Assembly: GCF_020866965.1 (NCBI RefSeq)
Contig: NZ_JAJATX010000004.1
Location: 28,689 to 92,688, forward strand
Length of the DNA: 64,000 bases
Reading direction: 5' to 3'
Origin: Microvirga roseola
Lineage (GTDB): Bacteria; Pseudomonadota; Alphaproteobacteria; Rhizobiales; Beijerinckiaceae
How positions within the stretch are numbered: position 1 is the first letter of the stretch; each line of letters opens with the position of its first letter. Of the stretch, positions 16,940-25,186 are shown piece by piece. Below the pieces are notes generated by a model that saw only the letters and a list, made by a program, of their open reading frames with translations, did not search any database and had not been told where the DNA came from. The position numbers and the translations under genes were made by a program.

Positions 16940-17836
16940 ATGACCGACACCGCTCTCTCCCTCCCCACCGTGCCGGAGCCCTCGGCCGGTCGAAAGCTCG
17001 CCCGCCGTTTCTTCGGCCAGAAGGCCTTCGTGATCGGCGCCGGAATCCTGGCCGTGATCGTTGCGCTGGCGCTTCTGGCTCCGGTGATCGCGCCGCATGA
17101 TCCCTATGCGCAGAACCTAGCCATGAGGAACGTGCCTCCGTTCTGGTACGAGAAGGGCTCCTGGCTCCATCCGCTCGGCACCGACCAGCTCGGTCGCGAC
17201 TACCTGTCCCGCGTTCTCTACGGGGCCCGGATCTCGCTGCTGATCGGCGTCAGCGTCGTGGCCATTTCAGGCCTGACCGGCACCGCCATGGGCCTCGCGG
17301 CCGGCTATTTCGGCGGCAAGGTCGATCTCCTCGTGACCTTCCTCGTCACCACGCGTCTCTCGATGCCGGTGATCCTGGTGGCGCTGGCCGTCGTGGCCAT
17401 GGTCGGCGGTTCGCTCTGGATCGTCATCCTGGTGCTGGGCCTGCTCAAGTGGGACCGCTTCGCCGTGGTGATGCGAAGCGCCACCCAGCAGGTGCGCTCG
17501 CTCGACTATGTGGCGGCGGCGGAGGCCGCCGGCGCTTCGACCACCCGCATCATCGTGGGGGAGGTGCTGCCGAACATCGTGCCCCACCTCATCGTGGTCG
17601 CCACGCTCGAGGCCGCCAGCGCCATCCTGCTCGAAGCCGCGCTTTCCTTCCTGGGGCTCGGCGTTCAGCCCCCGCTGCCGTCCTGGGGTCTCATGATCTC
17701 CGAGGCGAAGGCCTACATGTTCTTCTCGTTCTGGCTCATCGCCATCCCGGGAACGGCGCTCGCGCTGCTGATCTTTGCCATCAATCTCGCGGGCGACGGC
17801 CTGCGCGACGTGATCTCGCCGGAAGGACGGGCCTGA
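16940..17836 (+). CDS. Peptide-class ABC transporter permease (DppC-like)
   Basis: A 298-residue partner permease of the DppC/OppC type. Recognisable parts are the N-terminal cytoplasmic tail with RRFFGQKAFVIGAGILAVI, APHDPYAQNL, the HPLGTDQLGRDYLSRVLYGARISL motif that defines DppC proteins, and the ATPase-contacting loop DYVAAAEAAGASTTRIIVGE. It ends FAINLAGDGLRDVISPEGRA. About six membrane segments are visible. It starts one base after the DppB-like gene and is followed after 2 bases by the ATPase gene, so the operon is tightly coupled. Confidence 0.94.
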   Translation: MTDTALSLPTVPEPSAGRKLARRFFGQKAFVIGAGILAVIVALALLAPVIAPHDPYAQNLAMRNVPPFWYEKGSWLHPLGTDQLGRDYLSRVLYGARISLLIGVSVVAISGLTGTAMGLAAGYFGGKVDLLVTFLVTTRLSMPVILVALAVVAMVGGSLWIVILVLGLLKWDRFAVVMRSATQQVRSLDYVAAAEAAGASTTRIIVGEVLPNIVPHLIVVATLEAASAILLEAALSFLGLGVQPPLPSWGLMISEAKAYMFFSFWLIAIPGTALALLIFAINLAGDGLRDVISPEGRA

Positions 17837-17838
17837 CC

Positions 17839-18813
17839 ATGAGCGACACGATCCTTGGGGTCGACGGCCTGAGCGTCGACATCGCAACACCCCGCGGCAC
17901 CTTGCACGCGGTGCGCGACATCTCCTTCTCCATCAAGCGCGGCGAGACGCTCTGTCTCGTGGGCGAGTCCGGCTGCGGCAAATCCATGACGTCGCTTGCG
18001 ATCATGGATCTCCTGCCCAAGGCGGCAAAGCGCCAGACCCGGCGCCTCGCCTTCGCGGGCGAGGATCTCGCCGGTGCGTCCAAGCGGCGCATCAATGCGC
18101 TTCGCGGAAACCGCATGGCGATGATCTTCCAGGAGCCGATGACGGCGCTGAACCCCGCCTACACGATCGGCAACCAGCTCATCGAGGCCTACCGTCTCCA
18201 CCGCAATGCCAGCGAGTCGGAGGCGCGCGAGCGGGCCGTCTTCCTGCTCGGCAAGGTCGGCATCGCCTCGGCGGCGGAACGCCTCGGGCAATATCCGCAT
18301 CAGCTCTCCGGCGGATTGCGCCAGCGCGTCATGATCGCCATGGCGCTGATGTGCGGGCCGGATCTCCTCATCGCCGACGAGCCGACGACCGCTCTCGACG
18401 TGACGATCCAGGCGCAGATCCTCCGGCTTCTGGCGGACCTGCAGCGCGAGCTCGGCATCGCGATGCTGCTCATCACGCACGATCTCGGCATCGTGGCGCG
18501 CATCGCTGACCGGGTCGCAGTCATGTATGCGGGCCAGATCGTGGAGGAAGGGACGACGGAGGCGCTGTTCCGCAGTCCGAAGCATCCCTACACCCGCGGC
18601 CTGATCGACTGTATTCCGGTGCCGGGTCGCACGGTTCCGGGCGGCCGGCTCGGCGTCATCCCCGGCGTCGTGCCCTCTCTCGTCGGCGACATTCGCGGCT
18701 GCAGCTTCCGTGACCGCTGCAGCTTTGCCCAAGACATCTGCGCCCAGGCGCCGCCCATGCGTGGGACCACGGACAGCCAGAGCTGGCGCTGCATTCTGGA
18801 GAACGCAGCATGA
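17839..18813 (+). CDS. Peptide-class ABC transporter ATP-binding protein (DppD-like)
   Basis: A 324-residue ATPase with Walker [12 protein letters not shown]-loop [10 protein letters not shown], signature [12 protein letters not shown], Walker [13 protein letters not shown] and the switch histidine in LLITHDLG. The C-terminal oligopeptide/dipeptide-transporter domain contains PGVVPSL and the cysteine-rich [10 protein letters not shown] segment. It pairs with the DppF-like subunit encoded next. The frame is open upstream inside the permease gene, but ATG 17839 gives the standard [15 protein letters not shown] start. Its end overlaps the next start by 4 bases (ATGA). Confidence 0.95.
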   Translation: MSDTILGVDGLSVDIATPRGTLHAVRDISFSIKRGETLCLVGESGCGKSMTSLAIMDLLPKAAKRQTRRLAFAGEDLAGASKRRINALRGNRMAMIFQEPMTALNPAYTIGNQLIEAYRLHRNASESEARERAVFLLGKVGIASAAERLGQYPHQLSGGLRQRVMIAMALMCGPDLLIADEPTTALDVTIQAQILRLLADLQRELGIAMLLITHDLGIVARIADRVAVMYAGQIVEEGTTEALFRSPKHPYTRGLIDCIPVPGRTVPGGRLGVIPGVVPSLVGDIRGCSFRDRCSFAQDICAQAPPMRGTTDSQSWRCILENAA

Positions 18814-19787
18814 GCGCGCTTCTCGAAGCTCAAGACCTCACCCGCTCCTTCACCGTCGGCCAGGGCATGTTCAAGGCCCGGCGGACCCTGCATGCGGTGA
18901 ATGGCATCAGCCTGGATATCCGCAAGGGCGAAGTGCTCGGCATCGTCGGGGAATCCGGCTGCGGCAAGTCCACGCTCGCCCGCATGCTGCTCGGCCTCAT
19001 GCCGCCGACCGGTGGCCGGATCACCCTCGACGGAACGGATATCCGCGAACTCGGCCGCAAGGGCATGGCCCGGCGCGTGCAGCCCGTGTTCCAGGATCCC
19101 TATTCCTCGCTCAACCCGCGCCGCACCATCGCCTCCATCGTGGCCCTTCCGCTGGAGGTTCACGGCATCGGCACGGCGTCCGAGCGGCGCAGGCAGGCTC
19201 TGGAGATCCTCGACAAGGTCGGCCTGCCGCAGCGCTTCGCCGACCGCTATCCGCGCGAGCTGTCGGGCGGCCAGCGTCAGCGCGTGGCGATCGCCCGCGC
19301 GCTCATCATGAAGCCGGAGATCGTGGTCTGCGACGAGCCGACCTCCGCCCTCGACGTGTCTGTGCAGTCCCAGATCCTCAACCTCCTGATGGACCTGCGG
19401 CGCGAACTCGGCCTCACCTATGTCTTCATCAGCCACAATCTGGCGGTGGTGGAGCATATCGCGACCCGCGTGGCCGTGATGTATCTCGGCCGCGTCGTCG
19501 AACTCGCCGAGACCGAAGCGCTCTTCAGGACGCCGCGTCATCCCTATACGAAGGCGCTGCTGGCGTCGGTCCTGACGCCCGAGCCGGGCGAGGGGATTCC
19601 CGAGACGGGCCTCGGCCTCGCCTTCCCGGATCCGCTCAATCCGCCGCCCGGGTGTCCGTTCCACCCGCGCTGCGCCGAGCGGATGTCGCAATGCAGCTCG
19701 ATCGCGCCGCGCTTCACCCAGCATGGCCGGGACGTGGTGGCCTGCCACCTGCACGATTCCGAACAGGTGGCCGCCATCAGCGCATGA
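18810..19787 (+). CDS. Peptide-class ABC transporter ATP-binding protein (DppF-like)
   Basis: A 325-residue second ATPase of the importer. Walker A is [12 protein letters not shown]-loop FQDPYSSLNP, signature LSGGQRQRVAIARAL, Walker B VVCDEPTSALD, and the switch histidine lies in YVFISHNLAVV. The C-terminal family domain carries GCPFHPRCAERM. With the DppD-like protein it forms the heterodimeric engine of the importer. The M20 peptidase gene follows after 48 bases with its own AAGAGGAA ribosome-binding site and is likely co-transcribed. Confidence 0.95.
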   Translation: MSALLEAQDLTRSFTVGQGMFKARRTLHAVNGISLDIRKGEVLGIVGESGCGKSTLARMLLGLMPPTGGRITLDGTDIRELGRKGMARRVQPVFQDPYSSLNPRRTIASIVALPLEVHGIGTASERRRQALEILDKVGLPQRFADRYPRELSGGQRQRVAIARALIMKPEIVVCDEPTSALDVSVQSQILNLLMDLRRELGLTYVFISHNLAVVEHIATRVAVMYLGRVVELAETEALFRTPRHPYTKALLASVLTPEPGEGIPETGLGLAFPDPLNPPPGCPFHPRCAERMSQCSSIAPRFTQHGRDVVACHLHDSEQVAAISA

Positions 19788-19835
19788 GCGGCGAGCCTCT
19801 CCAATCCTAACGATAACCAAGAGGAAATATTCGAG

Positions 19836-21227
19836 ATGACCCGCGAAGCGGCCATTGCAAGGGCAGAGAACTATTTCGAGTCCGGCGCTCTCAAGAAGGA
19901 CCTGGCGCGCCTCGTCGCCATGCCGACCGAGAGCCAGAACCCGGACCGTGCCGAGGTTCTCACCGCCTATGTCGAGAACGAGATGCGGCCGCTGCTGGAA
20001 AGCCTCGGCTTCACCTGCAGGACTCTCCACCACCCCAAGGCAAAGGGGCCGTTCCTGTTTGCGGAGCGCATCGAGGATCCCTCCCTTCCGACGATCTTCG
20101 GCTACGGGCACGGGGACGTGATCCGCGGTCTCGACAAGGATTGGAGCGAAGGGCTTTCCCCCTGGACGCTGACCGAGGTCGGCGACCGCTGGTACGGTCG
20201 CGGCGTCGTGGACAACAAGGGCCAGCACGTCATCAACATCGCCGGAATGCGGGCGGTGCTCGAGACGCGCGGGAAACTCGGCTTCAATGCCAAGTACCTC
20301 ATCGAGATGGGCGAGGAGATGGGATCGCCCGGCCTGCGCGAGCTCTGCACCGAGCAGAAGGAGCTCTTCAAGGCCGACGTGCTGATCGGCTCGGACGGCC
20401 CGCGCCTCAATGCCGAGCGCCCGACTATCTTCCTCGGCTCGCGCGGCGGCGTGACCTTCGATCTCACCATCAAGGCCCGCGAGAGCGGCCACCATTCCGG
20501 GAACTGGGGTGGCATTCTCTCCGATCCCGCCATCCAGCTGGCGCATGCCATCGCGAGCATCGCCTCGCCGACCGGGCAGATCCGGATTCACGAATGGGTC
20601 CCGAAGGAGGTTCCCGTTTCCGTCCGCCGGGCCCTGGCCGATTGCGAGGTCGATGGCGGACCGGATGGCCCGACCATCGATCCCGAATGGGGCGAGCCCG
20701 GCCTGACGCCCGCCGAGCAGGTTTTCGGCTGGTGCTCGTTCGACGTGCTCGCCATGAAGTCGGGGAACCCGGAGACGCCGGTCAATGCCGTTCCGCCGAG
20801 CGCCTGGGCCCGCTGCCAGCTGCGCTTCGTCGTCGGCATCGACCCGGGTGAGGTTCTCCCGGCCCTGCGCCGCCACCTCGACCGCCACGGCTTCCCGATG
20901 GTCGAAGTGGCCAAGAGCCGGGATGAGATCTTCCACGCCACCCGCCTCGATCCGGAGGATGCATGGGTGACGTGGGCCGTGAAGTCGCTCGCCAGGACCA
21001 CGGGCAAGAAGCCTGCCATCCTGCCGAATCTCGGTGGATCGCTGCCCAACGACATCTTCTCGGAAATTCTGGAGCTGCGCACGATCTGGGTGCCCCATTC
21101 CTATCCCGGCTGCTCGCAGCACGCGCCGAACGAGCACCTGCCGGTGGCCATCGCCCGCGAGGGGCTGGCGATGATGGCTGGCCTGTACTGGGACATCGGC
21201 ACCGGCGACGTTCCGCCTCTCGACTAA
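19836..21227 (+). CDS. M20-family metallopeptidase (dipeptidase/amidohydrolase type)
   Basis: A 463-residue cytosolic zinc peptidase. Ligand motifs are FGYGHGDV (His), YGRGVVDNKGQH (Asp), IEMGEEMGSPG (catalytic Glu pair), GSDGPRL (Asp), and a C-terminal histidine in SQHAPNEHLPV. The lid domain contains ESGHHSGNWGG. Size and motif spacing match M20 members close to PepV, carnosinase and acetylornithine-deacetylase-like peptidases. As the last gene of the importer operon it probably cleaves the imported peptide or peptide-like compound; the substrate is not known. A strong intrinsic terminator follows 14 bases after the stop. Confidence 0.9.
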   Translation: MTREAAIARAENYFESGALKKDLARLVAMPTESQNPDRAEVLTAYVENEMRPLLESLGFTCRTLHHPKAKGPFLFAERIEDPSLPTIFGYGHGDVIRGLDKDWSEGLSPWTLTEVGDRWYGRGVVDNKGQHVINIAGMRAVLETRGKLGFNAKYLIEMGEEMGSPGLRELCTEQKELFKADVLIGSDGPRLNAERPTIFLGSRGGVTFDLTIKARESGHHSGNWGGILSDPAIQLAHAIASIASPTGQIRIHEWVPKEVPVSVRRALADCEVDGGPDGPTIDPEWGEPGLTPAEQVFGWCSFDVLAMKSGNPETPVNAVPPSAWARCQLRFVVGIDPGEVLPALRRHLDRHGFPMVEVAKSRDEIFHATRLDPEDAWVTWAVKSLARTTGKKPAILPNLGGSLPNDIFSEILELRTIWVPHSYPGCSQHAPNEHLPVAIAREGLAMMAGLYWDIGTGDVPPLD

Positions 21228-21241
21228 GCGTCAGGCGATAA

Positions 21242-21286
21242 TGAAGCGGGCGCGAGGGACGCTTGCGCCCGCTTCATCATTTTTAT
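21242..21286 (+). terminator. Intrinsic terminator of the peptide-importer operon
   Basis: TGAAGCGGGCGC (21242-21253) pairs perfectly with GCGCCCGCTTCA (21265-21276) around an 11-base loop, followed by TCATTTTTAT. This is a classical GC-rich stem plus T-run, placed just after the M20 peptidase stop. Confidence 0.88.
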
Positions 21287-21352
21287 CGAGAGCGCCTGCC
21301 CGTGCCTTTCGCATGAGGGGACAGGCGTCCGTTATCGGAATTGAAGGTAGGG

Positions 21353-22336
21353 ATGACTGCATTCATCAGGCGTGAATGGTACACGCTGGCGATCTTCGGG
21401 ATGCTCCTACCCGCCGCCATTCTCCCGGTCCAGGGCGATGCGGCCGCGATCTTTTCGGTCCTCACGAAGATCGCGGTCATGCTGCTCTTCTTCCTGCATG
21501 GCGCTCGCCTGTCGCGGGATGTGGTGATTGCAGGGATGACCCATTGGCGGCTGCACCTCTTCGTGCTCGCCACCACCTTCGTGATCTTTCCGATCCTCGG
21601 GCTGATCATCATCGCCGTTCCGGGTCTCACCACGGCGGCGCTCGGCACGGGCATCCTGTTTCTCTGCGTCCTGCCGTCCACCGTGCAGTCCTCGATCGCC
21701 TTCACCTCCATCGCCGGCGGAAACGTGCCGGCCGCGATCTGTTCCGCAACGGCCTCGAACATTCTCGGCATGTTCCTGACGCCGCTGCTGGTCGGGCTCC
21801 TGTTCAAGACCCAGGGCGGCGGCGTATCGCTCGATGCGGTTCAAAGCATCGTCCTGCAGCTTCTTGCTCCCTTCATTCTGGGACAGATCCTGCAGCCGTT
21901 CATCGGGAAATGGGTGGCGCGGCACAGGGCCTTGACCCTGACGGTGGACCGCGGCTCGATCCTGATGGTCGTCTACGCCGCATTCAGCGAGGCCACGATC
22001 ACCGGCCTGTGGTACAGGCTCTCGGCAAGCGATCTGGTAGCCATCATCGTGATCGATGTCGTGCTCCTGATCGCGGTCCTGTGCTTCACCTATTACGGCA
22101 GCGGCTGGCTCGGCTTCAAACGCGAGGACCAGATCGCGGTCACGTTCTGCGGCTCCAAGAAAAGCCTGGCCTCGGGCGCTCCGATGGCGAACGTGATCTT
22201 CGCGGGCCAGAACGTCGGATCGATCATTCTGCCCCTGATGATCTTCCACCAGATCCAGCTGATGGTCTGCGCCATCCTCGCCCGGCGCTTCGCCGCCGAT
22301 TGGGAACGGCCGAACGCTACGCTCGCGAAGCGATAG
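21353..22336 (+). CDS. Bile acid:sodium symporter family (SBF-like) transporter
   Basis: A 327-residue integral membrane protein with about ten hydrophobic segments, matching the SBF-like (BASS, YfeH-type) family. Typical parts are FFLHGARLSRDVVIAGMTHWRLH, the discontinuous-helix region LPSTVQSSIAFTSIAGGN, and near the end VTFCGSKKSLASGAPMA followed by a P-L-M-I-F-H-Q-I-Q-L segment. Members carry organic anions or, in bacteria, various small acids with Na+ or H+; the substrate here is unknown. ATG 21353 has GAAGGTAGGG just upstream; a TTG 12 bases earlier is possible. The gene follows the terminator of the peptide-importer operon, so it is a separate unit. Confidence 0.9.
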   Translation: MTAFIRREWYTLAIFGMLLPAAILPVQGDAAAIFSVLTKIAVMLLFFLHGARLSRDVVIAGMTHWRLHLFVLATTFVIFPILGLIIIAVPGLTTAALGTGILFLCVLPSTVQSSIAFTSIAGGNVPAAICSATASNILGMFLTPLLVGLLFKTQGGGVSLDAVQSIVLQLLAPFILGQILQPFIGKWVARHRALTLTVDRGSILMVVYAAFSEATITGLWYRLSASDLVAIIVIDVVLLIAVLCFTYYGSGWLGFKREDQIAVTFCGSKKSLASGAPMANVIFAGQNVGSIILPLMIFHQIQLMVCAILARRFAADWERPNATLAKR

Positions 22337-22356
22337 GCCTACCGCTTCGCGAGCGT
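22319..22356. terminator. Hairpin spanning the stop codon of the SBF-like gene
   Basis: ACGCTCGCGAAGCG (22319-22332) pairs perfectly with CGCTTCGCGAGCGT (22343-22356), a 14-bp stem with a 10-base loop. The TAG stop of the transporter gene (22334-22336) lies in the loop. It separates two convergent genes and could terminate in both directions, although no T-run is present. Confidence 0.65.
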
Positions 22357-22381
22357 TGACAGCAGCATTGCTTGTGCCGGA

Positions 22382-23173
22382 TCAGTGCGCCCCGTCCGCC
22401 TGAAGGGCTTCGGCGCGGATCTCTTCCGTGAGCTGCGCCTTGAGTTGCGAGAATTCCGGGCTCGTCTTCATGGTGTAGTGGCGCGGATGCGGAAGCTCGA
22501 CCGGGATGTCGGCCTTGATCCGCCCGGGGCGCGCCGTCATCACGATCACGCGGGACGCCAGGAAGATCGCCTCTTCGATGTCGTGGGTGACGAAGAGCAC
22601 GGTCTTGCGCTCGCGCTCCCAGATCCCGAGCAGCAACTCCTGCATCAGGGCGCGGGTCTGGTTGTCGAGGGCGCCGAAGGGCTCGTCGAGAAGCAGGATG
22701 GCAGGATCGTTGGCTAGCGCACGGGCGATGGCGGTGCGCTGCTGCATGCCGCCCGAGAGCTGCTTGGGATAATGGTGCTCGAAACCGCGAAGGCCGACCT
22801 TGTCGGTGTAGGAGGCCACGATGTCCCGGCGCTCCGACTTCGGAATACCCTTCTCCCGCAGGCCATAGGCGATGTTCTCCGCAATCGTCAGCCACGGAAA
22901 TAAGGTGTAGGACTGGAACACCATGCCCCGGTCTGCGCCGGGACCCTTGATCTCGCGCCCGTCGAGGAGCACGCGTCCGCCGCTGGGCCGGTCGAGGCCG
23001 GCGACGATGCGCAGCAGCGTCGACTTCCCGCAGCCGGAGGGGCCGAGGATCGTGATGAAGTCGTTCTGAGCAACCTCGAGGCTCGTCGGCTCCAGCGCCC
23101 GCACGGGAGCGCCGCCCCGCACGCCGGGAAAGGTGCGCGACACGTTTTCGATGGTGAGGATCGTTCTGGTCAT
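22382..23173 (-). CDS. SsuB/TauB-type ABC transporter ATP-binding protein (hut-linked)
   Basis: A 263-residue ATPase of the nitrate/sulfonate/taurine importer class. Walker A is GPSGCGKSTLLR, Q-loop FQSYTLFPWLT, signature LSGGMQQRTAIARAL, Walker B ILLLDEPFGALD and the H-loop FVTHDIEEA. The segment RVIVMTARPGRIKADI is characteristic of the SsuB/TauB/NrtD group. It overlaps the permease gene upstream by 4 bases (ATGA). With the permease and binding protein it forms a complete importer lying directly beyond the hut operon, whose operator motif is shared upstream of the binding-protein gene. Confidence 0.93.
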   Translation of the reverse strand: MTRTILTIENVSRTFPGVRGGAPVRALEPTSLEVAQNDFITILGPSGCGKSTLLRIVAGLDRPSGGRVLLDGREIKGPGADRGMVFQSYTLFPWLTIAENIAYGLREKGIPKSERRDIVASYTDKVGLRGFEHHYPKQLSGGMQQRTAIARALANDPAILLLDEPFGALDNQTRALMQELLLGIWERERKTVLFVTHDIEEAIFLASRVIVMTARPGRIKADIPVELPHPRHYTMKTSPEFSQLKAQLTEEIRAEALQADGAH

Positions 23174-23946
23174 GCGAGCTTCCACGGAAAGAGCTTCCGG
23201 TTGCAGGCTTTGAACAGGAAGTCGGAGATGAGGCCGATGATGCCGATGACGATGATGCCGAAGATCATCTGGCCCGTCGCCATGAGCGCTTGGCTGTCGA
23301 TGATCATATGGCCGATTCCGGCTGAGGAGCCGATCAGCTCCGCGACGATGACATAGGTCCACGCCCAGCCGAGCACGAGCCTCAGGATCTCCGCGATGTC
23401 CGGAGCATTGGCCGGAATGAGCACCCGGTTCACGATGCCCCGGTCGGAGGAGCCCAGCGTGTAGGCCGCCTCGACGAGGTCGCGGCGCGTGTTGCCGACG
23501 GCGACCGCCACCATCAGGATGATCTGGAACACCGAGCCGATGAAGATGACGAGCAGCTTCTGCATCTCGCCGATGCCCGCCCACAGGATGAGGAGCGGAA
23601 TGAAGGCGGAAGCCGGAAGATAGCGGGCGAAGGACACGAAGGGCTCGAGGAAGGCCTCGATGGGCTTGTAGGCTCCCATCAGCACGCCCAGCGGCACGGC
23701 GACCGCCGCCGCGATGACGAAGCCTCCTACGACCCGCCAGACCGTGATGCCGATATCGGAGAGAAAGCCGAACCGGGTGAGCAGCATCCACCCGTCATGC
23801 AGCATGGTGATCGGATCGGCGAGAAACGTGCGTGAGACGTAGCCGCCGAGCGTCGCAATGGACCAGGCGGCGAAGAAAAGCACGAAGAAGGAGATGCCAA
23901 GCACGATGCGCGTGCTGTAGCTGACAGGTTCGAGAGGGCGATGCAT
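23170..23946 (-). CDS. SsuC/TauC-type ABC transporter permease (hut-linked)
   Basis: A 258-residue inner-membrane permease with about six helices. The first helix is IVLGISFFVLFFAAWSIATL. The conserved segments VPLGVLMGAYKPIEAFLEPFVSFARYLPASAFIPLLILWAGIGE (about residues 85-130) and the ATPase-contacting region around EAAYTLGSSDRGIVNRVLIPANAP are those of the SsuC/TauC/NMT1-associated permeases. The start at 23946 is preferred to an in-frame codon at 23997 that would add a Pro/Arg-rich leader. A hairpin lies between this gene and the upstream binding-protein gene. Confidence 0.93.
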   Translation of the reverse strand: MHRPLEPVSYSTRIVLGISFFVLFFAAWSIATLGGYVSRTFLADPITMLHDGWMLLTRFGFLSDIGITVWRVVGGFVIAAAVAVPLGVLMGAYKPIEAFLEPFVSFARYLPASAFIPLLILWAGIGEMQKLLVIFIGSVFQIILMVAVAVGNTRRDLVEAAYTLGSSDRGIVNRVLIPANAPDIAEILRLVLGWAWTYVIVAELIGSSAGIGHMIIDSQALMATGQMIFGIIVIGIIGLISDFLFKACNRKLFPWKLA

Positions 23947-24015
23947 GGGAGGTTTATCCTGCCACCGGGGCCGCGCTGGAGCCGGCCGGGATGGCACCGG
24001 AGAATGGTGAAAGAG

Positions 24016-24040
24016 CAGTGGCCCGCGCTGCGGGCCACTG
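24016..24040 (-). other. Hairpin between binding-protein and permease genes
   Basis: CAGTGGCCCGC (24016-24026) and GCGGGCCACTG (24030-24040) form a perfect 11-bp stem with a 3-base loop, 17 bases beyond the end of the binding-protein gene in the transcribed (minus) direction. It is a likely mRNA-stabilising or attenuating structure, parallel to that in the peptide-importer operon. Confidence 0.6.
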
Positions 24041-24057
24041 TCGGAAGTCCTGGCGTC

Positions 24058-24999
24058 TTACTGAATGAAGCTCGTGTCGGCCAGAGCGTTCATGTCCGGC
24101 TTCTGCTTGATGACACCGATTTCCAGCAGCAGGTCGGCGGCTTCGTTCGAGAAGGTCTTGAACTCGCCCTCGAAGAACTTCTTGTTCGCCTCGCGGTCCT
24201 GCCAGCGCAGGAACTGGGCCGACTTGCCGAAGGCTTCGCCGGTCTGCTTCACGTCCGCGCCCATGATTTCGTAGGCCTTGGTCTGATCCTTCTTGATCAT
24301 GTCGAGGGCTTCGAAATAGCTGTCGGCGAGGGCCTTGGCGGCCTTCGGATTGTCCGACAGGAATTTCGGCGTGCAGCCGAAGGTGTCCATCACCACCGGA
24401 TAGTCGAGGGTGGTGGCGATGATCTTGCCGGCCTGCGGGGCGGCGCGCACGGACGACAGGTAGGGCTCGTAGGTCATGGCGGCGTCGTTCTGGCCGGCGA
24501 TGAAGGCCTGGGCGGCCGGTCCCGGCTCCATGTTGACGATGGTCACGTCCTTGGGCGTGAGGCCGTTCTTCTTCAGCATCCATGCCAGCACGAAATAGGG
24601 CGACGTGCCCGGAGCGGAGGCCGCGATGGTCTTGCCCTTGATGTCCTTGATCGAGCCGACGTCGTTGCGCACGACCATACCGTCCGCGCCGTAGCTCTTG
24701 TCGAGCTGGAAGATCTGCTTGGTGGCCACGCCGTTCGCGTTCCACACGATCCAGGTCTCCACCGTGGTTGCGGCGCATTGCACGTCGCCGGACTGGATCG
24801 CGAGGTGGCGGCTGGCCTGCGGGATCTTCTTGATCGTGACCTCGAGGCCGTTCTTCTTGAAGATGCCGGCTTCCTTCGCGAGCGTCAGGGGCGCGAAGCC
24901 CGTCCAGCCCGAAATGCCGACCGTAACCGGGGTCTCCTGTGCGGAGGCCGAGCCTGCCGCCAGCGCCAGCAGCGCCAATCCACCCATTATTGCTTTCAT
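24058..24999 (-). CDS. NMT1/SsuA-type ABC transporter substrate-binding protein (hut-linked)
   Basis: A 313-residue periplasmic protein with a clear signal peptide (MKAIMGGLALLALAAG, cleavage after SASA near residue 18). The mature start ETPVTVGISGWTGFAPLTLAKEAGIFKKNGLEVTI is the hallmark of the NMT1/SsuA/TauA family. Later segments are AIQSGDVQCAATTVETWIVW and DAAMTYEPYLS. Members bind sulfonates, nitrate, thiamine precursors or other small compounds. Here the GTATAGAC operator at 25132-25139, identical in pattern to sites at the hutI-hutF promoter, points to histidine or urocanate as ligand; that is inference. The ATG at 24999 has AGGAGGC upstream; the longer frame to 25116 is non-coding. 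Confidence 0.92.
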   Translation of the reverse strand: MKAIMGGLALLALAAGSASAQETPVTVGISGWTGFAPLTLAKEAGIFKKNGLEVTIKKIPQASRHLAIQSGDVQCAATTVETWIVWNANGVATKQIFQLDKSYGADGMVVRNDVGSIKDIKGKTIAASAPGTSPYFVLAWMLKKNGLTPKDVTIVNMEPGPAAQAFIAGQNDAAMTYEPYLSSVRAAPQAGKIIATTLDYPVVMDTFGCTPKFLSDNPKAAKALADSYFEALDMIKKDQTKAYEIMGADVKQTGEAFGKSAQFLRWQDREANKKFFEGEFKTFSNEAADLLLEIGVIKQKPDMNALADTSFIQ

Positions 25000-25128
25000 T
25001 GCAGCCTCCTGTTTATCCACCTTGCTCGTTCGGGCTCGACGGGTTCCCTCTGGAAGGTCCTGATCCGTCCTCTTGTCAGCCGCTGAATGTGAGCGGGCGA
25101 ATGGCATCACGCCCACGCTCCGATGTCA

Positions 25129-25142
25129 AATGTATAGACAAG
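25129..25142. promoter_or_regulatory. Probable HutC operator upstream of the importer
   Basis: AATGTATAGACAAG contains GTATAGAC (25132-25139), a perfect match to GT-N-TA-N-AC, the consensus of HutC-subfamily GntR regulators. It lies about 130 bases upstream of the binding-protein start, between it and hutD. The same core, in the other orientation, occurs at 31055-31062. Confidence 0.72.
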
Positions 25143-25186
25143 ATGAGGTGCCGCCATTTTCAGCAAGATGAGCCCGAACTGCACTC

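Noticed and set aside
18588..21137. An 849-codon minus-strand frame opposite the DppF-like and M20 genes.
   Set aside because: Shadow of two strongly supported genes with full catalytic motifs.
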